A DNA stretch of 64,000 nucleotides from Sipunculus nudus (Eukaryota > Annelida > Sipuncula > Golfingiida > Sipunculidae), in NCBI GenBank assembly GCA_026874595.1, contig CM049314.1, forward strand, positions 56,095,812 through 56,159,811, read 5' to 3'. The position numbers and the translations under genes are program-made. The notes under the pieces were generated by a model. That model searched no databases and was not told the origin of the DNA. It saw only the letters and a list, made by a program, of their open reading frames with translations. Position 1 is the first letter of the stretch, and each line of letters starts with the position of its first letter. Positions 1 to 12,049 of this stretch are shown one piece after another.

Positions 1-341
1 TATCGTATATATTGCTACGGCTCCCAGTCGTGTACTCCATTTGTGGCCAAGTGCACGTGAATGAGTGCAAAAAGGACAAGTAACCTTGGGTCAAAGGTAC
101 AATGTCATGAATGGACACGTTTGGCAAATACTCATGCGTTTGACCTTTCATTGAATAAGAACATCAGACGTTTGCCAGCCTCAAAGCATATGTATCTGGT
201 AACGCTGTTGAATGGAAGTAAAATTATCTGTATATTCTATTTCACCGTTTCGAGATTTGATTTGTATGATTTATGTCAATGGTCTGCATGCGTCTGCCTT
301 CCCCTAGAATAAATTTATACGAGCCCAAGGCCATCGTGACA

Positions 342-342
<1 letters not shown>

Positions 343-419
<77 letters not shown>
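343..419. repeat. (TA)n microsatellite
   Basis: About 38 uninterrupted TA units; further TA-rich blocks at 510-560. Small ORFs read from it (Tyr-Ile repeats) are spurious. Confidence 0.95.
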
Positions 420-421
<2 letters not shown>

Positions 422-422
422 A

Positions 423-469
423 GGGTATACACAGAAAAGTGGTTCACTGCCACTTTTCTGTGTTTACCC
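423..469. repeat. Near-perfect hairpin beside a TA microsatellite
   Basis: ACACAGAAAAGTGG and CCACTTTTCTGTGT are exact inverted repeats around a 7-base loop (TTCACTG). With one mismatch the stem extends to about 20 bp. Could be the folded end of a small element or a slippage product. Confidence 0.8.
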
Positions 470-2245
470 TTTCCATCGATAAAACATTGAACCAGCATGG
501 CTTTTCATACATATATATATTCATACATATATATACACACATATATATATATATATATGAATATACTAGTTAGGTTGTATAGTGATTCATTGTGCTTATT
601 TTCATTGTTCCCCTTTATGATCATCATGTCCATCATTTCCTCCTTCCGTCCGTCCGTCAGTGACGCTTTATTTCGCACACAGTATCTCTAACAGAACACC
701 TTTGTTCTTTCTTATTTGTGCAAGGAGGATAAATGTCCAAGAGGATTCCATGCCTGTAAGATCACAGACCCACCCAAATTTATATATGGCAACCAGACCA
801 CAATCGGAGGATTCTGTCGCACACATTTTCACAAAAAGAATACCTTTGATCTTTTGCAAATTCACAGGGATCATTCATGCCTATGACTTACAATCGGTGA
901 TTTTGTATTGCCCACATTATTTCAACATTATTTCTTCCAAAATATGATTTAATCCAGTAGTTTTTTTTATCCACATCAATAAAAATTTGTTTCTGTTGCT
1001 CATTTTTTAAACCTATAAACTGAACTATTTACCAACGTGTAAACTATTCGGGCACTACCAGAAATAAGTTACGACAGATCCTATTCTTCAAAACCTGAAT
1101 TATATACATATTGGAAATTTTGGTAGACACTAAGATTAGTTGAAAGTTCTGCTGCTTTACGGTAGATCATTTTCTTGCATCTGAACTTATATACAGATTA
1201 TAAGTTTTACTACCACCATTATAAACTATGAGGACGATGATGACATTCTAAAGAGCATACAATTACACAACAACACTTCCTATCTACTGTATTTTGTGGT
1301 AATTTCAACACCTTTTTTTTCTTGCAAACTTAAGGATTTTCCAAGTAAGCACCATTAACATCAAAAACAAATTTACATAGGAAGTTAATCAACCAAAAAA
1401 CCATCACGGATCATTTCTATGTCTTGTCTGGACGAATGGCAGCATACCTGTTTGCAACATCATAACATCTGATATTCTTCAGGGTTCCTCTTCCTAGGCG
1501 CCCCTTCAGGAACGATAAGGTGACTGTTAAATGGACGTTTAATTATTAGATCAAAAGATAAGGAGAAATTAAGAAGGGATAGAGATGAAAAACTTAAATC
1601 TATATAAATTTTGATAGATGCAACACCAAATCGGGCTTATTTAACAAGTCTGCCAGCCTAGAGGATGCGACATTAGTCTCGTATAAACTACGTAGGATTT
1701 GATAGGATATCCAAAGGGGAAACGAATTATTTTTGGCTATTGTAAGGTTTGTATAGAGTTTATGTTTTATTCTGTTGTAAGTGCTGACGGATTGTTCTAT
1801 CATGTAATCTTTAATGGTCGGTATGTTCGTGCATGCTCTTATTTCTTATTTTCTTACTAACTCTCTGTTTTGTTAAACTTCTACCTGCATTTAAAACCAG
1901 TGGTAATATTTACAACCTTACGGGTTCTTCTAACCTAATTAGGCGGTGTGACTTTGATTTTTACAGTTTACTGAATATTTATAACGTAGAAAGACCTATC
2001 AGCAACTTTAAAATGGAGTTATTTTGGTATGGAATCAGTGATCTTGTCTTAAATCATAGAGTTTTGGGTTTTGTTTAAATTGAGTTGTCTTCTCAATATC
2101 GGTTTTACTTTGATAAATCACATTGAAACAATCAAACGCTTATATTTATAGATTATCAGTGAATGCTAATGTATTCATAATGATTATTTGTCCCCTATCA
2201 ATCAATTATCATCCAGTTAGTACGTCCTTTATTTTTCTATAATCC

Positions 2246-2248
<3 letters not shown>

Positions 2249-2281
<33 letters not shown>
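2249..2281. repeat. (TA)n microsatellite, unit A
   Basis: Same relative position as the longer arrays at 27.91 and 48.38 kb, about 550 bp upstream of the plus-strand PAN exon 1. Confidence 0.9.
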
Positions 2282-2283
<2 letters not shown>

Positions 2284-2811
2284 GATGAGTAGGTAAAAAT
2301 CATAAAACCTTATATTTTGTTTCCCGTAATGATAACCCAATGATGAGACACTTTTCACTACTTATTTCTGCTCCTTGTAAATAAGTCGAGTCAGTTCCTG
2401 AAAAGCATATGTCCTAAGACATATTGATTACCATATTGACTAATTAATCTTCGTGCCATTGTGGATATTAAAATGTTAGCAGTCGCCCATTAATGGCGAT
2501 CGGTGCTGAAATACTTTCAATGTGTATTTGTCCTCAAAGTCCATCTTTGCACCGGAATACCACAGTCATGTAAATGAAACACCTTTACATGTTACGTGCT
2601 TTGGGTCTTTCAATCCATGCAATCCCTTGGAAGATTCATGAAGATTACACAGATTCGATGATTGTGCTTAATGTAATGCTTAACCCCACAGACATCGTAT
2701 ATCCCGTTTAACCATCCCACATACAGTAGCATAAAAAGAGGTGTACATCAAATAGAGCTGTAATTATATAATCCGTCAGCAGGGCCTTGCTTTAAAACGG
2801 ACCAGAAGTAA

Positions 2812-2845
2812 TATTTCCTTTTTATCCAACGCCTCAATGTAGAGG
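2812..2845 (+). pseudogene. Remnant of the plus-strand PAN gene in unit A (end of exon 1 only)
   Basis: The sequence TTTATCCAACGCCTCAATGT followed by AGAGG/GTAAGT matches the last codons of the signal-peptide exon and its donor in units B and C. The start codon and the first half of the exon are missing, replaced by a short deletion after CCAGAAG. The expected exons 2 and 3 are absent; the intron runs within about 100 bp into a CR1-like LINE fragment. Confidence 0.6.
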
Positions 2846-2939
2846 GTAAGTAAATTTTGTTAGAGATAAAGGGACATTGGTGGTAAAAGAAACCGAGCTT
2901 AACTAGGTTAAAACAGGCTAAAGATATTTGGTTACTGGA

Positions 2940-3800
2940 CTCTGTCCTTGAAAATAATATAAATACCCTCGAGTAAGAGATATAGAATAGAAATTTTACT
3001 AGCAGCTAACACAATTACATTTAAAATCACTCCAGGATAAAATATACTTCCTGAAGACTGTAAATTTTAAGCACTTTTAAAATCCAATGGAGGTTGGTTC
3101 CATTATTTAGTTGCAAAATAGCGAACCGAGTGGAGTCCATATGTTGTGGTGTTGGGAGTTGGTATAGTGAAATCTCTACCACTCTATGGAGTATAATATT
3201 TGCTATTTTTTTATAACAAACAGACTCTGAAGGTACGGTGGTGATAAACCATTTAAAGCTTTAAAAGGTTTAAAAGCAATAATTCTTTGTCTATGGGGTT
3301 CTAGATTTACCAGGACAGCCTTATCAAGTAACCTGGTGTAATCACTGGTATAAACATACAAAACAATTCTCAGAGCTCTTTTAAGGATATTTTCGCCACA
3401 TCCGATGTGTGGTCATGATGGCTTTGCGTAATTTGCCGTTCATGGATGGAGTTTTTTCTGTTTTATCAGTGCGTGATCTTCAAGAACTTCAAGTAAATAA
3501 CTTATCAGAGACCCAGTAGCCATCACCTGGGTCTGGCAGAATACCAAAAATATGAAATGAAGTCTATTGATGATCCCTCAGGAATGTCTCTCCATCAAAG
3601 TTTTTAAAACTCCGATAATTTACTGTTTTAGGCGGCTGCCGCAGGGCTCCGCACTTTATAAAACTATAGATAAGCATGTGACCATCATTAAGATGCGTGT
3701 TTACCATACAAGATTTACTTTATTTGTCAGACACATATCAAGATGTGATAACCCCCTTTGATCGTTAAAGGTTGGTCCCTCAATCAAGTTTACTAGCGAA
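2940..3800 (-). mobile_element. CR1-like LINE remnant, unit A (RT core deleted)
   Basis: On the minus strand 3,385-3,200 reads RALRIVLYVYTSDYTRLLDK and then FKALNGLSPPYLQSLF, the C-terminal RT region typical of CR1-type LINEs. From 3,400 to 3,800 the sequence matches the endonuclease-RT linker region of the unit B element (35.7-36.2 kb). The RT catalytic core that lies between them in unit B has been deleted. Many stops; inactive. Confidence 0.65.
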
Positions 3801-3809
3801 TATATTAAG

Positions 3810-4130
3810 CTTCATATTAAGTTTTTTTTTTTAATTTGTTTAAGTCATAACTTCGCTAAGCCAATATATCTGATTGAACGGTTGAACCATGATTTTTATA
3901 CGGGTACTCTGTAACATTTTTATGCGGTATGCATAGCGCCTGACAGAATCTCGTTTACAGTCACAATGCTTGACAGCTGTTCGATAGCAGACAAAGCATT
4001 CGCTTCTTGGGGGATATAGGCGACAGACAAAATCAGTAAACCAGATTCCTTTGGAAGGTAGAGGGGTCACACTTAATTGACAGTTATACCAACTCTGGGG
4101 TACATAATCTAGAACTCACCTTCGTATCCT
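3810..4130 (-). mobile_element. Rex1-like LINE endonuclease fragment, unit A
   Basis: Equivalent to 36.25-36.88 and 52.65-53.2 kb. The minus strand keeps pieces of the APE-type endonuclease region (FVCRLYPP, SECFVCYRTAVKH) in shifted frames. It abuts the CR1 fragment at the junction seen in unit B, so the nested insertion predates the A/B duplication. Confidence 0.5.
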
Positions 4131-4183
4131 AACATCATTTTTTATTAATAAGAAAACACACTCCATCACAATGGTCAGAGATA

Positions 4184-4220
<37 letters not shown>

Positions 4221-4258
4221 TTAATAATAATAATAATAACTATTTTTAAATAATTTAT

Positions 4259-4290
<32 letters not shown>

Positions 4291-4300
4291 TTTATTTTTT
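4184..4300. repeat. (AAT)n microsatellite, unit A
   Basis: AAT/ATA-rich block next to the Rex1 5' fragment; paralogous to 36.98 and 53.28 kb. Confidence 0.9.
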
Positions 4301-6387
4301 AGAACGTAGAACTACATCAGTGTTTTATGTAAACTTCAGCGATTTGTATAAGGCACATTGCAAAAAGTACTATTTGAATTATAGGGTCATGCACATAAAA
4401 TCTTGTTCATGTACCATTGTCCATTTTTATTATGTTCTTTGGTACACGATCTTAAACCAAGTCATAATTAAAACATCTGTAAGTCATAGTAAAGACTTTT
4501 TTGTGAAGATAATATACATTGTGTTCATTTTAGAGGATGCTGGACTACCCCTCGTATGTAAAATAAGTTCGGTGAATTGTAAATCTGAAAATCTTTAGAT
4601 ATTATTTGAAATTGTCTTAAAGAATTAATTATAATTAATTATATATAAAATATTATGAGTTAATTTATAATGTCAAAATATGACATCCATTTATGCGCTG
4701 ATACAAAAAATGCGAAAATATATGAGTCTTAAGAGCATAATGAAATATACCAGTATTGTTTTTGCTGCACTAACAGATATTATCGGGCAAGGAATTCCAG
4801 GAGATTGCAGAATAATTTGAAAATGTTCTGTAACTATATGCGTTGTGAGCGAGGCATGGAAACTGTTCTATAATTAGCAGAATAGATTGGTAACCGCGCT
4901 ATTCTGGAACCGCTGCCCTTAAGGTATCACAATTGGGTCCCAAGTATTAACTGACTTTGTTTCAATTTTTCCTTTGCATTAAAAAAAAATGCTGCCTTGG
5001 GACCGATTGATGTATATATTTTCTAAAACTTGATTTTTGTGATGATGATTGAATGTTAAGCCTTTAATGTAGTTAAAAATTATCAAGACACAGTTTATTT
5101 CAGCATATCTTATGCAGATACAGAATATATATTTTTAAATTATTCGAAAATTCAGAAAAAAAATCCCCGGGTGTTTTTTTTTGTTTGTTAAGTTTTTGGG
5201 AACCCTCATAAATCGTTAATTGTATTTTTCATCATGTTTATCAAAATATAATCATTCTAATTACCTTTAGATTTTAAAATAAATTAAATATGTCAAAGAG
5301 GGAATGTTTTGGACAAGTAATTACCGAGTAATGATCTAAAGAAAAGGTGTTCAAGTTGTTCAGTCTACAGGCGTCTAAAACTACTACATGCTATTGATTA
5401 TAAGGATATATCTTGCCGTATTTGCACTAAACTGGAGCATAGTATGGTAAAAGCATACTGAGCATGGTTCTTTCTAATATCATACAGTGATATGTAAATA
5501 GCTACACTTAAGACTGATGCACTTTCTCTTTCGTATGGAAACAAAGCACACGTTGTTTTCTTTCTTTATCACACTTTCATTAAAAAAAATAAAGGTTTAA
5601 CTTTTTACTTATATTCTGAACTAATCTATTTTTCATGCAAAAGGTTGTTTTTAACCATATCTATGTATTTAAAATCATGTAAAAAATGTACAATTTTTAT
5701 ACAAAATGTATAAAAATCTTTCATCAAAATTAATGCGGTTGGGGATGAATTGCAGACTAATTCCGTTGCGAAGAAGAAGCAATGCTAGATACCATCAAAC
5801 GATTTTCTTTCGCATTGGCAAAAAACATTTCATATATGTAATGTTCTACCGCAGACTCAAAGTACTCCCGTTATTAAGGATCTCAGAAATATACATTTCA
5901 GTTATAGCCTTTACAATATCTACATAGCAAGCTTGGTTTGACAACCCCGGTTCTCAGGTCGATATACTTATACATTAGATGATAGACAAATTTAAAAGAA
6001 CAGGAGCCAAACAAACGTGTTTTTTTAAGTTATCGTATAACATATTCTGTTTCATACCTTTTTTTTCCTAGTAAAACATATTTATTTAAATAATCCTGAG
6101 TCCAAGTTCCCCATACTTATATTAATATATTCTTACAGTTCATCTTCATGTTGCAGATACGATTAACACTCGTCTAAATAATCCATATCTGTACCTAAAC
6201 TGGTTTCTTTGATATAATGATATTACTGATACATTTATATACAAGAGTGATTACTTACTCTCCAGAATAAGGTTAACTGTGATTATAAAGAGACTGTGAA
6301 TATCTCTCTACATCGCAATACCTTGTAAATCGTCGCAGAGATAGGCCGGGTTAGACAATGTGAGTAAAGTTACATCAATCACCATTG

Positions 6388-6439
<52 letters not shown>

Positions 6440-7479
6440 CCCCATTCAAGTTCTTTTCACTTTAGGTATGTGCTTATATTAAAGCTGTTATGTCTGTTTA
6501 CTTATGGATACATAAGTTTCAATAGCTTCTTGGTCGCCAGTTATAGTATTCCTTTTTGCCAACATCTTGGAATAAGAAAACATTCCGCTTTCACTTTCAT
6601 TGAATGCCGTGCATTAAGAATGTCAGTTTCTGCGCGTCCTCGGGCAAGGGTAAACGTACCGAAAAAAAGTACTTGATAGACATCAATGTCTATTATGTCG
6701 TGTAAAAAGGGTCTGTTGAACATTACCAGTCGGAATTCCTCTTCCGAATTAGTACTATAACCTCGGATTTATCATGGTTGCGGCCATTTTGGCCCAAGAA
6801 ATAGTTCGGTAGAGTTCGGGTCAAGGCCGTGTCCCACGTCGAAACAAAGAAAAGTACTCGTTGATTTGCTATAGTTGATGTTTTTCTTTGTGGTACCTTT
6901 ATATGCGGACGTTTATTAACTGTTCTCCTCCAAATCGGGTACTTCCCGTGTGAAATTAACTCATGTGCAGTTTCCCCAGGTAACTATTTGCCAGGACACA
7001 ACAGGCGACGCCCTGCTGCAAGACTAAATATCACATGATACGTTGATATGTTGTAACACTTTTTTTACCTTTTGATTCTACGGAATGAAGATTATAAGGG
7101 ATTTCTGTTATTAACCGCACAAACGTCAAATTCACTGTTGTTCGCCGTTATTTAGGGCCAGGAATGCACGCTTATAGTGCATATTCTTGAGCTATATTCA
7201 CATACGACCTTGAATAACAGGCGTCTACCTAAATCACCCGAAGATGAGCCGAGGTGCTCCAAGTGGAATTTTATCTGACACGAAAAGGTGAAAGAAATCT
7301 GTCACAAACATTTATTACTATTTTATTTTAAAAATAAGATGCAATAATTGCCTGTTACGACAATAGCTGATTAATTATAACATCCTTGGAAAGCGAAAGA
7401 TATTTTTTAAACACAGACGAATGGAGATATCAAAATGTATGATCAGTGGAGCTCTCTGTAAACAACTGTAATACCTATA
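4301..7479. other. Spacer shared by units A, B, C (and D in part)
   Basis: No coding signal on either strand. Colinear with 37.2-39.6, 53.4-56.6 and (from 5.8 kb) 61.43-64 kb, with small indels. The short frame at 5,706-5,927 has a counterpart in C (55,073-55,381) but not an open one in B, so it is not treated as a gene. Confidence 0.5.
6389..6436. repeat. (TA)n microsatellite, unit A
   Basis: Paralogous to the array at 39.06 kb; both follow CAATCACCATTGTTA. Confidence 0.95.
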
Positions 7480-7960
7480 CCCTTCAGACAGCAAAATCAA
7501 ACAATCCAAAGTCCTAACAAAAATCTTCACACGGCAATCCAAACAATCATCAAACTAAAGCCATCTTCCGATTTTTCTGGCCGATTTTTCGCCGGTTGAT
7601 TTTTTAAAAGCGGCCATAAAAGATCGACAAGTCCCACCAACTGACGAGTGCCCGCACTTCTGCCGAAGTGTTAAATTTTTACCCCCAACATCACATCGGC
7701 CGATTTTTTTAACTTTCTTTCATCATTTATACGATAATAAAAAACCAGAGGACGAAACAATTGAGATTAAAATGGTCGTAACATTCTGGTAATGTGCAAG
7801 CGAAATACCCAGAATTCGCCGGTTGGTGAGACTTCCTGCTGCTTAAAAAAAAATCGACAGGCAAAGCATTTAGATGGGAGGCTGGAGTAAGCGGTCTCAA
7901 TACGTTTTCTAACCGTATAATCATATCTTGTTTGTCAATGCCGGTGTCAGCGCTTCTAAA
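7480..7960. mobile_element. Foldback element with long imperfect inverted arms, unit A
   Basis: The left arm (about 7,500-7,690), reverse-complemented, resembles the right arm (about 7,790-7,900): each has a GCCGGTTGGT- or CAGTTGGTGG-type block followed by a run leading to AAATCGAC. Present at the same place in A, B and C. No transposase. Likely a MITE of unknown superfamily. Confidence 0.45.
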
Positions 7961-8734
7961 TCATTTTGGCCCTCCTCGAAATAGTTATATAGCCAAATAA
8001 TTAAATCAGACAGCTGTGGCGGTAAACCTATATCAATCCATAGCTTTTATACCGGCAAAATTGTTTCAAGGCAATTTATGTATGAGTCGTGTGAAATAAA
8101 TATCATTCACTTTGTTAATTGAAAGGTATGCACCGAAAATGATTCGTACTAGCTTTTGTAAAAGATGTCTACACAAGAGTTTCATATGAAATCTTTATTT
8201 CATTCTAGCAAGGGTCGCCACGATATCCACGGAATACAGATGTATGTGTCTCAATTGAAATATTAGAAATAACCTTTTAAAAACCTTTTAAAAAATCTTT
8301 TAAAAATACTTTCTTTTAGGTATTCATATATATTATGATGTAGTTATATATGGTCTTTGACTCATTGTTAAGCCTTCCCTGAAACACGATTCCTTCAATT
8401 ATAATCTGAAAAATATAAAAATAAATGCAACCGCCATTATATTTGTTTCACATCATGCATTTACTATGCGGACTCAGATAAAAAGTGAACTGCAGTACCA
8501 ATCCTCAAATGAAACTGAGATATGCTGGAAAATCGTGAGCAAGGTCTCAATCAAGGGATACGCTTCCTCAATCGGTTTTTTAAATACATGTGATTCATCA
8601 TGTTGTTTTGCCCAGGTTTTCAAATGTTCGCTTGAATTTATCATTTTAAACTATTTACAAGATACGTATGATTCTAATCAAAACGGTAACGTTTATGTCT
8701 AAAACAGGGATTATTTATAGAGCTGAATTAAAAT

Positions 8735-11378
8735 TCAAATGGACGTCACTCGCCTGACGTAGTAGAACACATCTGGGGTTGCTGTCCAGGAAACATCAGG
8801 ATCACCAATAACGTCATACAGCACACAGCTTCCGGTAGCCGGGAGGAAACTGAATGATAAACATGATATATTTCCAGCACACCAGATGGCGCATCTTACT
8901 TTGCTTCTGACTGTGGCAACATCTGTTGGAATCATTGGCGGTTGACGATCCATTGAAGCCAAGTGCCACGATTTAAGCGGCACCACTGTAGGAAAAAAGA
9001 ACATTGTATGAAATGTGCAGGAGAAATATATTAAGGTTAACCGGGACAAACACTTAACACGTCATAACTTTTCACGTAACACAAGCACTAATAAAATTAG
9101 TTGTCCTTAATTTTGATAATTATAAAGCAATCTTTTAACATTCCTTATTCATTCTTTTCATCAGGTAAAGAGATAGATGTAAGTAGGATTCTTAAAAACT
9201 TTGATCTCTCACGTGGTGTGATCACTGGATGGTAGTGGTGCTTTCTGTGAGAAGAAGCGCTCTGGTTAAAAACTAAATAATTGAGTGTTTTTTGTGTATC
9301 TAGGAGTGATTATGCCCATTCCTGGTTGATATTTTGTTAAAATGTTTACATTTTCTTGTCTCATCGGATCTATCTACCTAGCTTTTGAAAACGTAGATTG
9401 TCTTTTGGGTTAGGGCAGGTGGTGTAAACCTCATTTCGTCTCTAGCGCTTGAATGAGAGAGACGACATCCAGATAACCAAGCTTCTAATAAGATTATACT
9501 TAGTCAAATCATTTTAGCGTTCTAAGGAGATAAACCGACAGGAGAGGAAACCTCTTTTTTAAAAATACAGTTAAGGATTGCATAGCCCGATTGTAATTAC
9601 CATGTTCAAAGTATGCACTTGCAGTATATGCATGTTTCGGCAAAATAATTTTGCAGAACTCTCGGCCATTTTATGGTTTAATTCTTAAAGAGCTGTGTTG
9701 CTTAAATTTATCTTTGGAAAATATTCTGCAAGCATACGTGATGTCGGTTCATCTGTTTGCATCAGCGTAGTCTGACTGCGCTCTGTTGTTGTTTCCTGCG
9801 TAGTCTGACTGCGCTCTGAAGTGGTTTCGTGCGTGGTCTGACTGCGCTCTGTCGTGGTTTCCTGCGCGGTCTGACTACGCTCTGTCGTGGTTTCCTCTTC
9901 AGTGTATTCGTAATAATTAAAAGCAGTATTTGGATTCAGGGACACCGCCCCACCCTTTTTGACGGAGTTCAACGCACACCTGCTTTCCTCTACTTTAAAA
10001 TCGATAGACAGGCATTTGGGGCTGCTCTGTTGTAGACACAATGCCTGGCAGTCGGAGAGCCCAGACACAACTTGTACTGGACCTATGTTGTTACCCGATA
10101 TATATTTCTGACTGTATTCTGTCCAATAAACGCCTGCAACAAAAGACGTGAAATTGAAAAGCAATGTTCAAGCAAGGAAAGTGCAAGACATAATCAGCAT
10201 CATATATAAGATACCATTAACTGATGTAATACCTAAAATATTCGGGCCCAAGAAAAGTTGGCGTGATTGTTGAGTGAACACAACTGTTGGGTCGTCACAA
10301 GGCAGGCTTCCACTGTAAAAATTTGTGTTTTACGTTTTCCCTTTAATTCCAATTGCACCTATTGATTTTCATGACTTATAATTAGTGCAGTTATTTGCTT
10401 ATGAGTCGTCAAGACTGAGTCCGCGGCAGTTATGAAGTAGTTGAGTCAAATACATGGACAAATCCGTGTAGAATTTGATAAAATTGATCATAATTGCTTG
10501 TTGTGCTTAGATTATTACATGATGGATTTTCTATCACAAAAAAGTCGTAAATGTGCAGACCTGTGAAAGGGCTCACGTTATTCCTCTAATATTTGATTGT
10601 CAAAAGGACAACAGGGACAACAGGGACAACAGGGACAACAGGGCGATGCATAATTTCATTTTTATATTAACGTCAGTGTATTCTGTCACCTAAATTAATA
10701 GTGAAACAGGCCATTATATCATAATTTAGCATTCAAAACGTGTGCAAAATCATGTGTTCAAATGGAATTAGCGAAAATGCTAATTTGCAAAGACAATTAT
10801 GGGCAGCATTAATGAAGGTAATGAGAATATGATACTGGCATTAGTACAATTTATGATGAACATTACGTATATGTGTTTTGCAGGGATAGATATGAAACGA
10901 GATTGTTCCTGAAAAACTTATGTGGTGTCATAAAGTCCTCTACCTGATAATAATTTTATTTAATTAAATAAAATCTTACATCTTTTAATATAGTGCGATA
11001 TTCCTAGCTTCCAGTAACATCGGAGATAGGTTTGGTAATTATTTGTGAATCACATAACAAGATCTCCAGATGATATTTGTTTCATCTTCTATCTTAATCT
11101 TTTTTAATTGTCTGGAATTGATCTTTTGCAGGTTTTCTTCAGGGACAAATCACACTATTTTATAAATCAGCTTATTACTTATTACACTCTAAATATAAGG
11201 CAAAAAGAAAAACAAGACACTTATTAGAAGACAAACTTCTTAAAAGTACATGAAAACCTGTATGTTTCAGCAAATGAAGTTATTGAGACATGAAACTTAA
11301 TTGACGAAGTACCTTACCTTTAACAGGTGATTCGAATGTCAGGCACCAGAAGATAAAATATGTGTAGATGAACTTCAT
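8735..11378 (-). CDS. Secreted two-PAN/Apple-domain protein, copy A (3 exons)
   Basis: Exons (minus strand): 11,318-11,378 (signal peptide, starting MKFIYTYFIFWCLTF), 9,738-10,133 (PAN 1 plus linker) and 8,735-8,985 (PAN 2, stop). Total 708 bp, 235 aa. Splice sites: donor AAAG/GTAAGG, acceptor TTGCAG/GCG, donor CAC/GTATGC, acceptor CTACAG/TGG. Both introns are phase 1. PAN 1 carries the cysteine pattern DCQALC, KCLSIDF, RCALN. PAN 2 has four cysteines from RCAIWC to SCVLYD. The linker is four copies of an 11-residue Thr/Ser-rich repeat (ETTTERSQTTQ-like), a likely O-glycosylation site. PAN modules bind proteins or carbohydrates; the ligand here is unknown. A TATAAATA box lies about 60 bp upstream of the ATG. 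Family call is firm; the role (lectin-like, immune or mucosal) is inference. Confidence 0.8.
9767..9898 (-). repeat. 33-bp coding minisatellite in PAN exon 2, copy A (4 units)
   Basis: Four direct 33-bp units, each containing GTCTGACTGCGCTCTG or a close variant on the plus strand. On the coding strand each unit gives an 11-residue ETTTERSQTTQ-like repeat. The period is a multiple of 3, so gain or loss of units keeps the frame. Confidence 0.9.
10608..10645. repeat. 10-bp tandem repeat (GACAACAGGG, about 4 copies)
   Basis: In intron 1 of PAN gene A. Unit B has a single ACAACAGGG at 42,966, so the expansion is specific to A. Confidence 0.9.
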
Positions 11379-11437
11379 TGTGTTCGTATATACGAGACCA
11401 CAGTCCTGAAGATTAAAGACGTAGTGTAATAAAAACA

Positions 11438-11445
11438 TATTTATA
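11438..11445 (-). promoter_or_regulatory. TATA box of PAN gene A
   Basis: TATAAATA on the minus strand, about 60 bp upstream of the ATG at 11,378. The equivalent site in unit B reads TATGAATA. Spacing leaves room for a start about 30 bp downstream and a short 5' leader. Prediction only. Confidence 0.4.
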
Positions 11446-12049
11446 GTCAGATACATAATATATATAGATGTACAGGTAATAGCCCCCCCCCCGTAAAAGA
11501 CACACACCATTCTCTGAAATATGGAGGCTCTCAGATATTTTCTCACGATAAGCATATCCTATGATTAAAAGTTCAATGCTCCCTCACAACCAGAAATATT
11601 ATTATTATTGTAAATTTCGCCGTATGTTATAAATTAAACTTAATTTATTTCATATGGATTGTACATTTTGTTATAATGACTAATGCGAAGCACTCTCAAT
11701 GGCTCAAATAGTGGGGGTCGAAGGACTTTTTTTTAATGGCCAAGAACAGAATACAATGTGTACAATGTTAATGACTCCCTCACAATATTCCTGAATATAC
11801 AATTTTAACTGTTATGGTTACTAAAATAATATAGATAAATGTTATTGACATACTAATGATAGCGTTCCATAAAGTACAAACCAATTCTCCTATCATTCAT
11901 AATTGTTAAAATTTCTCCTTAAAGTATATTCTCAACACCTTTCATAAAATTGAGTTACAGTATTTTTTTTTGTACTAGCATATACTCTAACTCCCATATT
12001 TCTATATTTCAGAACGAGTTTTTTCTAAGGATGGACCATCTTTTCTATT

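Larger units (their letters stand above)
1..1477. other. Left flank, no gene recognised
   Basis: Besides the TA array and the hairpin at 343-469 I see only short unsupported frames. A CCGTCCGTCCGTC motif at 647-659 recalls the repeat at 33.6 kb, but nothing else of it is present. Confidence 0.5.

Noticed and set aside
273-498. ORFs rich in Tyr-Ile repeats on both strands
   Set aside because: They are translations of the TA microsatellite, as are those at 38.9-39.1 and 48.2-48.5 kb.
3840-4070. 76-aa minus-strand ORF as a gene
   Set aside because: Colinear with the Rex1-like endonuclease fragments at 36.7 and 53.1 kb.
9437-9464. Quasi-palindrome CGTCTCT...AGAGACG in PAN intron 2 as a regulatory hairpin
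   Set aside because: The stem weakens in unit B and is broken in unit C, so it is not maintained.
10594-10650. Short-spaced direct repeats resembling a CRISPR array
   Set aside because: It is a simple 10-bp tandem repeat with no spacers, in an animal intron.
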